Source of the DNA: Bog-756 sp963725275
GTDB taxonomy: Bacteria; Actinomycetota; Acidimicrobiia; Acidimicrobiales; RAAP-2
Direction: 5' to 3'
Length of the DNA stretch: 64,000 nt
Assembly: GCA_963725275.1 (NCBI GenBank)
Contig: CAVRXS010000007.1
Coordinates: 372,001-436,000 of the forward strand
The position numbers and the translations under genes were made by a program. The notes beneath the pieces are model-generated. The model worked only from the letters and a program-made list of their open reading frames with translations, had not been told where the DNA came from and did no database searches. Below, in pieces: positions 1 to 9,824 of the stretch (within the stretch, counting starts at the first letter, position 1; each line of letters opens with the position of its first letter).

Positions 1-1596
1 GGGATCCTCGGCCACGGCCAGTCGGTCTACCCGGACAGCCGGGTCCTGACCATCGTCGGGCCCGAGGGCGAGTCGGTCGCCGCCTCCTTCACCGAGGTGG
101 CTGAGCGGACCGAGCGGCTGGCCAACGCGCTTGGCCGGCTCGGGATCAGAGACTCCGACCGCGTCGGCACCTTCCTCTGGAACAACCAGGCCCACCTCGA
201 GGCCTATTTCGCGGTCCCCTCCATGGGGGCGGTCCTCCACACCCTCAACCTGCGGCTCTTCCCCGAACAGCTCGCCTACGTCATCAACCACGCCGAGGAC
301 AGGGTCATCATCGTGGACGCCTCCATCGCCGGGCTGCTGGCCCGGGTCCGCGACAAACTGACCACGGTCAAGCACATCGTGGTGGTGGGCGAGGGCGACA
401 CCTCCTCGCTCGGCGAGACCCTGGCCTACGAGGAGCTGCTCGCGGCGGAGGAGCCGGGCTACGACTGGCCCCTCTTCGACGAGCGGCAGGCCGCAGCCAT
501 GTGCTACACGTCGGGCACCACGGGTGATCCGAAGGGAGTCGTCTACAGCCACCGGTCGACCTACCTGCACTCGATGGCTGTCTGCTCGGCATCCGCGCTC
601 GGTGCCACCGAACGGGACAGCGTGCTCTCCATCGTGCCGATGTTCCACGCCAACGCCTGGGGTACGCCGTACGCGGCCATGCTGACCGGATCGGACCTGA
701 TCATGCCGCAGCAGTTCCTCCAGGCTGCCCCCCTGACGGCCATCATCACCCGGCACCGTCCGACCCTCTCGGCAGGGGTACCCACCATCTGGAGCGACCT
801 CCTCCGGTACTCGCAGACCCACGACGTCGACCTCTCCTCGCTGCGCATGATCACCGCGGGCGGCGCAGCCGTCCCGCGCCAGCTCATCGAACGCTTCCGA
901 GACGAGCTCGGGGTCGAACTGGTGCAGGGGTGGGGAATGACCGAGACCAGCCCGATGTGTTCGCTGGCCTTCCCGCCCCGCCAGGCCGCGCCCGACGAGG
1001 AGATCAGGTGGCGCTCGATGAGCGGACGGGTCATGGCCGGCGTCGAGGTTCGGGTGGCGGCCGACGACGGCAGCATCCTGCCCAACGACGGCGAATCGGT
1101 GGGCGAGTTCGAGGTGCGCGGTCCGTGGATCACCGGCTCCTACTACCTGGATCCTGCCCCTGAGCGATTCCACGACGGGTGGCTGCGCACCGGTGATCTC
1201 GGTTCGCTCGATCGTCTCGGCTACATGCAGATCAGCGATCGCACCAAGGACGTCATCAAGTCAGGTGGGGAGTGGATCTCCTCGGTCGAGCTCGAGAACC
1301 AGGTGATGGCCCACCCGGAGGTGGTCGAGGCGGCGGTCATCGCGGTCCCCGACGAGCGGTGGAGCGAACGTCCCATGGTCGCGGTCGTGCTCGAGCAGGG
1401 CTCGGAGGTCACTCCCGATGAACTGGCGACGTTCCTGGCCGGGCGGGTGAGCCGGTGGTGGCTTCCGGAGCGCTGGGCGCTCATCGACGAGGTGCCCAAG
1501 ACCAGCGTGGGGAAGTTCGACAAGAAGGTGCTCCGGTCGCGGTACGCCGAGGGAACGCTCGAGATCGTTGACGTCGCGCCTCCTGCCGGTGAGTGA
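1..1596 (+). CDS. acyl-CoA synthetase (AMP-forming), 5' end outside window
   Basis: ANL-superfamily ligase that activates a fatty or other carboxylic acid to its acyl-adenylate and then its CoA thioester. The reading frame is open from base 1, so the true start lies upstream and 531 codons are visible. Seen in order: the P-loop-like YTSGTTGDPKGVVYSH, the GWGMTETSP motif, the hinge region RTGDLGSLDRLGY, and the C-terminal catalytic lysine context PKTSVGKFDKK. The last motif supports a complete C-terminal domain. The stop overlaps the GTG of the next small gene. The general shape fits medium/long-chain fatty acyl-CoA ligases; the exact substrate cannot be read from sequence. Confidence 0.93.
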   Translation, partial: GILGHGQSVYPDSRVLTIVGPEGESVAASFTEVAERTERLANALGRLGIRDSDRVGTFLWNNQAHLEAYFAVPSMGAVLHTLNLRLFPEQLAYVINHAEDRVIIVDASIAGLLARVRDKLTTVKHIVVVGEGDTSSLGETLAYEELLAAEEPGYDWPLFDERQAAAMCYTSGTTGDPKGVVYSHRSTYLHSMAVCSASALGATERDSVLSIVPMFHANAWGTPYAAMLTGSDLIMPQQFLQAAPLTAIITRHRPTLSAGVPTIWSDLLRYSQTHDVDLSSLRMITAGGAAVPRQLIERFRDELGVELVQGWGMTETSPMCSLAFPPRQAAPDEEIRWRSMSGRVMAGVEVRVAADDGSILPNDGESVGEFEVRGPWITGSYYLDPAPERFHDGWLRTGDLGSLDRLGYMQISDRTKDVIKSGGEWISSVELENQVMAHPEVVEAAVIAVPDERWSERPMVAVVLEQGSEVTPDELATFLAGRVSRWWLPERWALIDEVPKTSVGKFDKKVLRSRYAEGTLEIVDVAPPAGE

Positions 1597-1840
1597 ACGG
1601 GCGGCCGGCGAGCTCGCCGACCTGGCCGACCGTCTCGCGTCGATCGGTGAGGAGCTCGCAGACCGTGCCCTCGACCGGCTCCGCGCGTCCGGCGATGCGG
1701 TCCGGGCCGGCGAGACCCCGGATGCGGCACTCGGGGATGAGGAGCGCCGCATCACCAGGGCCCGCCGGGCGGTGGAGAAGGCCGTCGTGCTCCTCGGGGG
1801 CCGGGCTTCCGGATACCCGGGTCCTGACGACGGTCCCTGA
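1589..1840 (+). CDS. small helical protein, unknown function
   Basis: An 83-residue protein whose GTG start at 1589 overlaps the stop of the acyl-CoA synthetase, suggesting translational coupling. A TTG start at 1568 is also possible. It is rich in Ala, Glu, Asp and Arg with heptad-like spacing (ELADLADRL, IGEELADRALDRL), so probably helical or coiled-coil. No signal peptide, membrane segment or known motif is visible. The position and overlap argue for a real gene, but the family is not recognised. Confidence 0.5.
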   Translation: MSERAAGELADLADRLASIGEELADRALDRLRASGDAVRAGETPDAALGDEERRITRARRAVEKAVVLLGGRASGYPGPDDGP

Positions 1841-1854
1841 GCGCCGCCGGAGGG

Positions 1855-2916
1855 TCAGTCCGCGTCCAGGGGATCGACCAGTTCGTTGATCGCGTCGATG
1901 AGCTCGCGGAGCCTGCCGTAGTGGACCTTGTCGAACCGGAGGGCGAGGCGGGGGAGGTCGAGGTGGTCGTCGTCCGCCCGCTCGGGCGGGAGGGGCCGCG
2001 TGGACCGGATGACCCCGCTCGCCACGATGTCCGGGAACCTGCGGTTGAGATCGGCCAGTTGCCCCCGGTCGGGTGCGACGGCCATCCGGATGACCAGGAG
2101 GTCCCCGACCCACCGGCACGAGCGGTAGTTCCGGTAGAAGGAGAGGAGCGCATGGGCGGCGGTCTCGACGTCGTCGGTGAGCGTGAAGAACGCGCGGTCG
2201 TCTGGTGAGACCAGACCGCGGGGCTCGACTTCGTCGCGAAGGAACCGGTTCCACCCCTCCCAATACGTTCCGCCGGGCACGTCCAGCATGACCACCGGGG
2301 CGGGCTCGGCCTTCCCGGTCTGGAGCAGGGTGAGCAGCTCGAATCCTTCGTCGAGTGTGCCGAACCCGCCGGGCAGGACCACGTACCCGTCGGACTCCTT
2401 GATGAGCATGAGCTTGCGGGTGAAGAAGTAGCGCATCTCGACGAGCTTGGGGTCCTGCGCGATGAACGCGTTGGCCCCCTGTTCGTGGGGGAGCCGGATG
2501 TTGACACCGATCGACTGCTCGCGGCCCGCGCCCTCCATCCCGGCGGCCATGATCCCCGGTCCGGCACCGGTGACCACCATCCACCCGGCCCCGGACATGG
2601 CTGCTGCCAGATCCCGTGCCTGCCAGTACGCGGGGTGCTCGGACTCCGTCCTGGCCGAGCCGAAGATGGTCACCTTCTTGCGGGCGCGGTAGGGGCGGAA
2701 CACCCGGAATGCCTCGGCCATCTCCGACAGCGCGGTGTCGGCCACCTTGAGATCGATCACGTCGGTACCCTCACCGACCAGGCCGGCCACGGTGGCCACC
2801 AACGACCGGTAGAGGCGGCGGCCGGCGGGCGTCGGCACGGCGGCGATGAGCGCTTCGATGGGGGGAGTGGCCGCGGGATCTGCCGCGGGGCCGGCCCCGG
2901 GGCGCCGGTCGGCCAT
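1855..2916 (-). CDS. LOG-family (lysine decarboxylase-like fold) protein
   Basis: A 353-residue member of the LOG/TIGR00730 family, Rossmann-like proteins. Many members are cytokinin-riboside 5'-monophosphate phosphoribohydrolases or other nucleotide-processing enzymes. The signature PGGFGTLDE is present, preceded by the conserved RKLMLIKESDGYVVL stretch and the N-terminal FGSAR strand-loop. The ATG at 2916 is chosen because the fbiC stop ends 1 bp upstream (TGAGATG), a tight coupling; longer in-frame starts would run into fbiC. It is the last gene of the minus-strand pentose phosphate/F420 unit. At over 350 residues it is longer than the roughly 200-residue plant-type LOG proteins. The substrate is not known. 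Confidence 0.85.
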   Translation of the reverse strand: MADRRPGAGPAADPAATPPIEALIAAVPTPAGRRLYRSLVATVAGLVGEGTDVIDLKVADTALSEMAEAFRVFRPYRARKKVTIFGSARTESEHPAYWQARDLAAAMSGAGWMVVTGAGPGIMAAGMEGAGREQSIGVNIRLPHEQGANAFIAQDPKLVEMRYFFTRKLMLIKESDGYVVLPGGFGTLDEGFELLTLLQTGKAEPAPVVMLDVPGGTYWEGWNRFLRDEVEPRGLVSPDDRAFFTLTDDVETAAHALLSFYRNYRSCRWVGDLLVIRMAVAPDRGQLADLNRRFPDIVASGVIRSTRPLPPERADDDHLDLPRLALRFDKVHYGRLRELIDAINELVDPLDAD

Positions 2917-2917
2917 C

Positions 2918-5311
2918 TCAGCGGGCGGCAGCGAGCACGGCCCCATGACCGTCGGCGTCGCCCACACGGCCGTAGAGCGTGGTGCGCTGGGCCAACGTGC
3001 GGCCGAGGGGTGTGACCAGCCCCTCGAAGGCGGCGGCATCCATCATCTGGCCGTGCGCCGCCCCGGCGGCCCGCGAGATGTTCTCGTCCATGAGGGTCCC
3101 CCCGAGGTCGTTGACCCCGGCACGCAGGAGCTGGCGCGCACCAGCCACGCCCAACTTGACCCAGCTCAGTTGGATGTTCTCGATGGCACCCCGGTAGGCG
3201 ATGCGTCCGATGGCGTGCATGAGCACGGTCTCCCGGAAGGTCGGGCCCCGGCGCGCCCGCCGTTGCAGGTAGATCGGCGTGGCCATGTGGACGAAGGGCA
3301 ACGGGACGAACTCGGTGAAGCCACCGGTCTCGTGCTGGAGCTCCCGCGTCCGGATCAGGTGCCGTGCCCACGACCGGGGATGCTCGATGGCGCCGAACAT
3401 GATGGTCACGTTCGAGCGCAGACCGACCCGGTGCGCGGTGCGGTGGGCCTCGAGCCACTCGTCAGTGGTGATCTTGTCGGGGCAGAGGACCGCCCGCACC
3501 TCGTCGTCGAGGATTTCTGCGGCCGTCCCGGGAAGGGTCCGGAGGCCTGCGTCGCGGAGCAGGACCAGGTAGTCGGCGAGCGGGAGCCCTGACCGGCGCG
3601 CGCCCTCGGTGACCTCGAGCGCGGTGAAGGCGTGGATGTGGATGGTGGGGGACGCCTCGCGCACCGCGCGGAGCACGTCGAGGTAGTACTCGCCGTCGAA
3701 GTCGGGATGGATGCCCCCCTGCAGACAGACCTCGGTGGCGCCGCGCGCCTCAGCCTCGCGCACCCGGTCGGAGATCTCGCTGAGCTCCAGCAGGTAGGGG
3801 GATCCGCGCAGGTTCAGGGAGAGGGGGCCTTTGGAGAAGGCACAGAACCGGCACTTGAAGGTGCAGACGTTGGTGTAGTTGATGTTGCGGTTGACGACGA
3901 AGGTGACCTCGTCGCCAACCGCCTCGTACCGCAGACGGTCCGCCACCTCGGCCACTGCCCGCACCTCGGGCCCGCGGGCGGCAAAGAGGGTCACGATCTC
4001 CTCCTCGCCCACGGGTGCACCCTCGAGCACGCCTGCGAGGACCGCGCCCACCGGTCCACCCACGGGCTGCCGGACTCCGGACGGGCGATGCGGCGGCGGC
4101 TCCTCGGGCGTCGGCGGCGCGGCATGCACCGGCACGTGCAGGAGGACCGGGGGCGGTGTGTCGGCGCCCGATGCCCATGGGTGGTCACGCCCCAGACCCT
4201 CGGCGTCGGATGCATCGAGGACCGGGAACCGGAGTGCGGGGTCGAGCCACCGTTCGGGGTCGCGGGCGAACTCGGGATAGATCGTGAGGCGGGGAGCGAG
4301 CGTGTGGCCGCTCTCCTCGGTCGCGGTCCGGAGGATCCCGAGGGCCGGCCAGGCCCGCTCCGGGTTGACGTGGTCGGCGGTCACCGGCGAGACGCCACCC
4401 CAGTCGTCGATGCCGGCCGCCACGAGCGGAGCGAGCTCGTCGGAGAGGTTGGGCGGTGCCTGCAGGTGGATGTCGGTGGGCAGCACGAGGCGAGCGGTCG
4501 CGATGGTCCAGAGGAACTCGTCGGTCGGGCAGGGTGCGGACCGGTGCATGGCGGTTCCGGGCTTGGGCAGGAAATTCTGAACGATGACCTCCTGCACGTG
4601 GCCGTGGCGGCGATGGCTGGCCGCGATCGCCTCGAGGGTGGCCAGGCGGTCGGCCCGTGATTCGCCGATGCCGACGAGGAGACCTGTCGTGAAGGGGATG
4701 CGCTCCTCTCCGGCCGCCTCGAGGGTGGCCAGGCGGCGGGCGGGATCCTTGTCCGGCGCCGACCGGTGTGCGGCGAGGCCGGGGTTGACCGACTCGATCA
4801 TCATTCCCTGACTGGCCGAGACCGCACGCAGGGTGCACACCTCCTCGGCGGAGAGTGCGCCCGCGTTGGCGTGGGGGAGGAGGCCGGTCTCCTCGAGCAC
4901 CGCGCGGCACGCCGCGGCCAGATAGTCGACCGTCGAGGAGTAGCCGTGGTCATCGAGCCAGGCGGCGGCCCCCGGGTACCGGGTCTCCGGGCTCTCGCCG
5001 AGGGTGAACAGGGCCTCGTGGCACCCGGCGTTCCGTCCGGCGCGGGCGATGGCGAGCACCTCGTCCAGTGAGAGGAAGGGGGACCCGAGCCGCGCGGGTG
5101 CCTTGGCGAAGGTGCAGTAGCCGCAACGGTCGCGGCACAGCATGGTGAGCGGCACGAAGACCTTCGGCGAAAAGGTCAGGCGGGTCCCGTACGCGCCGTC
5201 CCGCACCGCCGCGGCCCACTCGCACAGCTCGGTCAGCGGTGCAGCGAGCAGGGTCTCCGGGTCGGGTGCGCCCGGCCGGAACGGCGGGTGTGAGCCGTGG
5301 TCGGCGGGCAT
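2918..5311 (-). CDS. fbiC: FO synthase, CofG-CofH fusion (coenzyme F420 biosynthesis)
   Basis: Bifunctional radical-SAM enzyme making 7,8-didemethyl-8-hydroxy-5-deazariboflavin (FO) from tyrosine and 5-amino-6-ribitylamino-uracil, the chromophore of F420. The 797-residue chain has two radical-SAM halves. The CofG half has C59, C63 and C66 (CRDRCGYC); the CofH half has C483, C487 and C490 (CTFKCRFC). Fused FbiC is the usual actinobacterial form, and this length is close to normal. The ATG at 5311 sits 7 bp behind a TAGGGT box, implying a leaderless internal promoter. It lies 10 bp after pgl and couples to the LOG gene. Ddn-family reductases elsewhere in the window are plausible F420 users. Confidence 0.96.
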   Translation of the reverse strand: MPADHGSHPPFRPGAPDPETLLAAPLTELCEWAAAVRDGAYGTRLTFSPKVFVPLTMLCRDRCGYCTFAKAPARLGSPFLSLDEVLAIARAGRNAGCHEALFTLGESPETRYPGAAAWLDDHGYSSTVDYLAAACRAVLEETGLLPHANAGALSAEEVCTLRAVSASQGMMIESVNPGLAAHRSAPDKDPARRLATLEAAGEERIPFTTGLLVGIGESRADRLATLEAIAASHRRHGHVQEVIVQNFLPKPGTAMHRSAPCPTDEFLWTIATARLVLPTDIHLQAPPNLSDELAPLVAAGIDDWGGVSPVTADHVNPERAWPALGILRTATEESGHTLAPRLTIYPEFARDPERWLDPALRFPVLDASDAEGLGRDHPWASGADTPPPVLLHVPVHAAPPTPEEPPPHRPSGVRQPVGGPVGAVLAGVLEGAPVGEEEIVTLFAARGPEVRAVAEVADRLRYEAVGDEVTFVVNRNINYTNVCTFKCRFCAFSKGPLSLNLRGSPYLLELSEISDRVREAEARGATEVCLQGGIHPDFDGEYYLDVLRAVREASPTIHIHAFTALEVTEGARRSGLPLADYLVLLRDAGLRTLPGTAAEILDDEVRAVLCPDKITTDEWLEAHRTAHRVGLRSNVTIMFGAIEHPRSWARHLIRTRELQHETGGFTEFVPLPFVHMATPIYLQRRARRGPTFRETVLMHAIGRIAYRGAIENIQLSWVKLGVAGARQLLRAGVNDLGGTLMDENISRAAGAAHGQMMDAAAFEGLVTPLGRTLAQRTTLYGRVGDADGHGAVLAAAR

Positions 5312-5318
5312 TGCCGAC

Positions 5319-5324
5319 ACCCTA
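5319..5324 (-). promoter_or_regulatory. -10 box of fbiC, leaderless start
   Basis: TAGGGT on the minus strand lies 7 bp before the fbiC ATG and overlaps the pgl stop codon. No clear -35 is seen. It predicts a transcript starting at or next to the start codon. Confidence 0.45.
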
Positions 5325-6038
5325 CCGGAGGTCGCCAAGGGCCAGTCCGGACGCCGGGTCGGGTGTCGCGTCACCGAGCGCCGCGGCGTCGACCAGCCAG
5401 AGGACCTCGTCCGCCGACACCCGGGCGGCGGGCAGGTCGTTGCCCGCGCAGATCCTGGTGAGCGCGTCCCGCTTCGACGCTCCCGAGACGGTGAAGACGA
5501 CCGTGCGGGCGCGGGCGATCCCCTCGAGGGTCAGCGTGATCCGGTCGTAGGGGTTGACGCCGGTGGAGTCCCGGTTGGCGGTCACCAGGCGCCCGGGAAC
5601 CGGATGGAGGAGGGCCGGCGAGTCGGGGAACAACGAGGCGGTGTGGCCGTCAGGCCCGAGGCCGAGGTGGACCACATCTGGGCGCCCCGACCCCGCCAGG
5701 AGCCGGTCGTAGGCATCGGCGGCCTGTTCGGGCGTGCCCGAGGCGTACATCGGGTGGTCGGAGCGGACCGGGCCCACGCCGGCAAGCAGCGTCTCCTCGA
5801 TCATCCGGTGGTTGGAGTCCGGGTGGTCCGGCGGCACGCACCGCTCGTCGCCGAGGAAGACGTCGACCGACGACCGGTCGGTCCGGCGTCCCGCGAGCGC
5901 CCGGTAGCACTCGGCCGCGGTCCCGCCGCCCGAGAGGTACACGGAGCAACCCCACGCGGCCGCGGCGGCGATCCGCTCCCCGACCAGATCGGCGAATGCC
6001 TCGGGCACCGAGTCGACGAGGCATACCGTGCCGGTCAT
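5322..6038 (-). CDS. pgl: 6-phosphogluconolactonase
   Basis: Hydrolyses 6-phosphoglucono-delta-lactone to 6-phosphogluconate, the second step of the oxidative pentose phosphate pathway. The 238-residue length is normal for the DevB/SOL type. Seen are the N-terminal LSGGGTAAECY, the FLGDERCVPPDHPDSN block and the active-site GLGPDGHTASLFP. It follows zwf by 28 bp on the same strand, matching the reaction order of the pathway. No regulatory signal of its own was seen. Confidence 0.93.
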   Translation of the reverse strand: MTGTVCLVDSVPEAFADLVGERIAAAAAWGCSVYLSGGGTAAECYRALAGRRTDRSSVDVFLGDERCVPPDHPDSNHRMIEETLLAGVGPVRSDHPMYASGTPEQAADAYDRLLAGSGRPDVVHLGLGPDGHTASLFPDSPALLHPVPGRLVTANRDSTGVNPYDRITLTLEGIARARTVVFTVSGASKRDALTRICAGNDLPAARVSADEVLWLVDAAALGDATPDPASGLALGDLR

Positions 6039-6066
6039 GGGCCGACTGCCTGTCCCAGGGCGTTCC

Positions 6067-7673
6067 TCACTGGGGCAGCGGGTTCTGACGCCCGCCGCTC
6101 AACTCGAGGTCGACGACCGGATTGCGCCATTCGTCGCCGGACCGTTCGACCAGGAGATCGGCCATGTGCGGGCCCCACGATCCCGCCGGGTAGAGGTGGA
6201 GCGCGCCGCCCGGCTCCGACCACGCCTGGAGGTAGGGGTCGACGATGCGCCAGGCCTGTTCGACCTCGTCGGAGCGGATGAACAAGGTGGCGTCCCCGAC
6301 GATGGCGTCGTGGATGAGCCGCTCGTAGCCGTCGGCGGCCTCGGTCCCAGCGAAGACCTCTGCGTAGGAGAAGTCCATGGCCACCGAGCGGATGTGGAAC
6401 TTTTCGCCGGGGACCTTTGCGCCGAACTCGAGACTGATCCCCTCGTCCGGCTGGATGCGGAGGACCAGGGCGTTGGGCCGCAGGTCGCGGCTCGAACGGT
6501 GGTCGAAGAGGAGGAAGGGCACCTGACGGAAGGTGAGGGCCACCTCGGTGACCCGGGCCGGCAGTCGCTTGCCGGTGCGCACGAAGATCGGCACCCCCGC
6601 CCACCGCCAGTTCTCGACCCGCAGCCGCAGGGCCAGGTAGGTCTCGGTCTGGCTGTCCGGAGCGACGTCCTCCTCGTCGCGGTAGCCGATCACAGGCACA
6701 CCGTCGATGGTGCCGGCCGAGTACTGGCCCCGGACCGATTTGTCGACCGCTTCATCGGGCGTCGGGATGTCGATGGCATGGAGAAGCTTGACCTTCTCGT
6801 CGCGGATCCGGTCGGCGTCCGTGCTGGTGGGCGATTCCATGAGGGTGAGGGCCAACACCTGCATCACGTGGTTCTGCACGATGTCGCGCAGGGCTCCCGC
6901 CGTCTCGTAGAACCCGCCGCGGTGCTCGACGCCGAGGCTTTCGGCGACGGTCACCTGGACCTGCTCGACGTACCGCCGATTCCAGATCGGCTCGAAGATC
7001 GCGTTGGCGAAGCGGAGCGCGAGCACGTTCTGGACGGTCTCCTTGCCCATGTAGTGGTCGATCCGGTAGATCTGGCTCTCGTCGAACGCGGCATGCATCG
7101 TCTCGTTGAGGGCGAGGGCGCTCTCGAGGTCGCGCCCGAAGGGCTTCTCGACAACGACACGGGCGAAGGTGCCCTGCTCGCCGGGGACCGTGCAGCCGTG
7201 GGTGGCCAGGGCCCCGGCAACCAGACCGAAGACGCTCGGGATGGTGGCGAGGTAGTAGAGGCGGTTCCCGCTCGTGCCGTCGAGCCGGTCGGCCTCGCGC
7301 AGGTGGGCGGCGAGCTGGTCGAAGGTGTGCGGGTGGTCGTACTCGCCGCTGACGTACTTGAACCGTTCGCAGAGCGCCTTCCACTTCGGCCCTCCGTCGG
7401 GGGTCGCGTCGGCGACATGGGCACGGAACTGGTCGTCGGTCCACTCCGTGCGGGCGACCCCGATGAGCGTGAACCCGTCGTCGAGGACACCGCGGTCCGC
7501 CAGACGGGCGAGGGCGGGGAGGATCTTGCGGGCGGTGAGATCGCCGGAGGCGCCGAAGATGACCATGGCCACCGGCGGGACCTTGGAGAGCACCGGGGGG
7601 AGCGAGCGCCGCGGGCCTGCGGCCGCGCCACGGGCGGGTCCGGACCCGTCGTCGTGGGCGGCATCGATCGTGG

Positions 7674-7677
<4 letters not shown>
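6067..7677 (-). CDS. zwf: glucose-6-phosphate 1-dehydrogenase
   Basis: Oxidises glucose 6-phosphate to the lactone with NADP (or NAD), committing carbon to the oxidative pentose phosphate pathway. The 536-residue protein has the N-terminal nucleotide-binding FGASGDLTARK and the substrate/catalytic block RIDHYMGKETVQN with its histidine and lysine, then the beta+alpha C-terminal domain ending near LYPAGSWGP. The ATG at 7677 overlaps the gnd stop as ATGA, so the longer open frame running upstream is a shadow over gnd. No opcA-like partner gene is present in the window. Confidence 0.96.
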
Positions 7678-8609
<932 letters not shown>

Positions 8610-8668
8610 CTGGGCTCCTTCTCTGGGGATGTGGGGGGTGGGTGGTGCGGCGGGCGAGCCGCTGGGGC

Positions 8669-9787
8669 TCAGCCCGCTGTGAGGGCAGCGGCCTTGTCCG
8701 ACAGGGTCCGCATGAGGTCGTCGAACGAGGCGGCAAAGGAGGCCACCCCCTCGGACTCGAGGGTCGCGGCAACGTCCTCCATGTGGATGCCCGCGCCGGC
8801 CAGGTCTGCGATGAGCGCGGTGGCCTCGTCGATCCCGGTGTCGACGGTGCGGGCGACCGTCCCGTGGTCGAGGAAGTCGGCGATGGTCGCGTCGGGCATG
8901 GTGTTGACCGTGTCCGGGCCGATGAGGGTGTCCACGTAGGCGAGATCGGGATAGGCGGGGTTCTTGGTCGAGGTCGACGCCCACAGCGGCCGCTGCACAC
9001 GGGCGCCGCGTGCGGCCAGGGCCTCCCAGCGGGGACCGGAGAACTGCCGGGTGAAGAGCTGGTACGCGAGCCGGGCCTGGGCCACCGCGGCGCGTCCCCG
9101 GAGCGCGAGCAGTGCGGTTCCGGTCCCGTTGCCCGCGGCCTGCTCGAGGCGACGGTCGATCTCCGTGTCCACCCGGCTGACGAAGAAGGAGGCCACGCTC
9201 GAGACGCCGGAGAGATCGCTTGCACCGGAGGCGGCGAACGCCTCGAGCCCGGACAGATAGGCCTCGATCACTTCGGCGTACCGGGTGATGCTGAAGATGA
9301 GGGTCACGTTGATGGAGCGGCCCTCGGCGATCATCTGGCGGATGGCCGGTACGCCCTCGGGGGTGGCCGGGATCTTGACCAGCACGTTGGGCCGGGCGAT
9401 CCGCAGATGGAGCTCGCGGGCGGCGGCGATGGTCCCCTGGGTGTCATGGGCCAGGGCGGGGGCGACCTCGACCGAGACGAATCCGTCTGCTCCCCGGGCC
9501 TCGTCGAAGACCGGGCGCAGGATGGCGAGTGCGCCGAGGATGTCGTCGATCACGAGGTCCCAGTACGCCTCTTCGACCGGTGTGGTCGTGATGAGTGAAC
9601 GGAACTGCTCGTCGTAGGTGTCCTGCCCGCTGATGGCCTTCGCCAGGATGGTCGGGTTGGAGGTCACCCCGCGGATGCCCCGGTCGACGAGGCCGGCGAG
9701 CGTTCCGTCCTCGAGCCAGTCGCGGCGCAGGTTGTCCAACCACGGGCTCTGACCCTGTTGGCGGTAGAGGTCGTGCAGTCTGGTCAT
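8669..9787 (-). CDS. tal: transaldolase
   Basis: Transfers a dihydroxyacetone unit between sugar phosphates in the non-oxidative pentose phosphate branch. At 372 residues it is the actinobacterial long form. Seen are SNPTILAKAI near the N-terminus, the Schiff-base lysine in NVLVKIPATPEG, and PLWASTSTKNPAYPD. It lies between tkt and gnd on the minus strand with short gaps, so is probably cotranscribed with them. The ATG at 9787 is preceded by AGGAACCCG. Confidence 0.95.
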   Translation of the reverse strand: MTRLHDLYRQQGQSPWLDNLRRDWLEDGTLAGLVDRGIRGVTSNPTILAKAISGQDTYDEQFRSLITTTPVEEAYWDLVIDDILGALAILRPVFDEARGADGFVSVEVAPALAHDTQGTIAAARELHLRIARPNVLVKIPATPEGVPAIRQMIAEGRSINVTLIFSITRYAEVIEAYLSGLEAFAASGASDLSGVSSVASFFVSRVDTEIDRRLEQAAGNGTGTALLALRGRAAVAQARLAYQLFTRQFSGPRWEALAARGARVQRPLWASTSTKNPAYPDLAYVDTLIGPDTVNTMPDATIADFLDHGTVARTVDTGIDEATALIADLAGAGIHMEDVAATLESEGVASFAASFDDLMRTLSDKAAALTAG

Positions 9788-9824
9788 CGGGTTCCTCTCG
9801 ATCAGGCAGTCCGTCGCGGCGCCC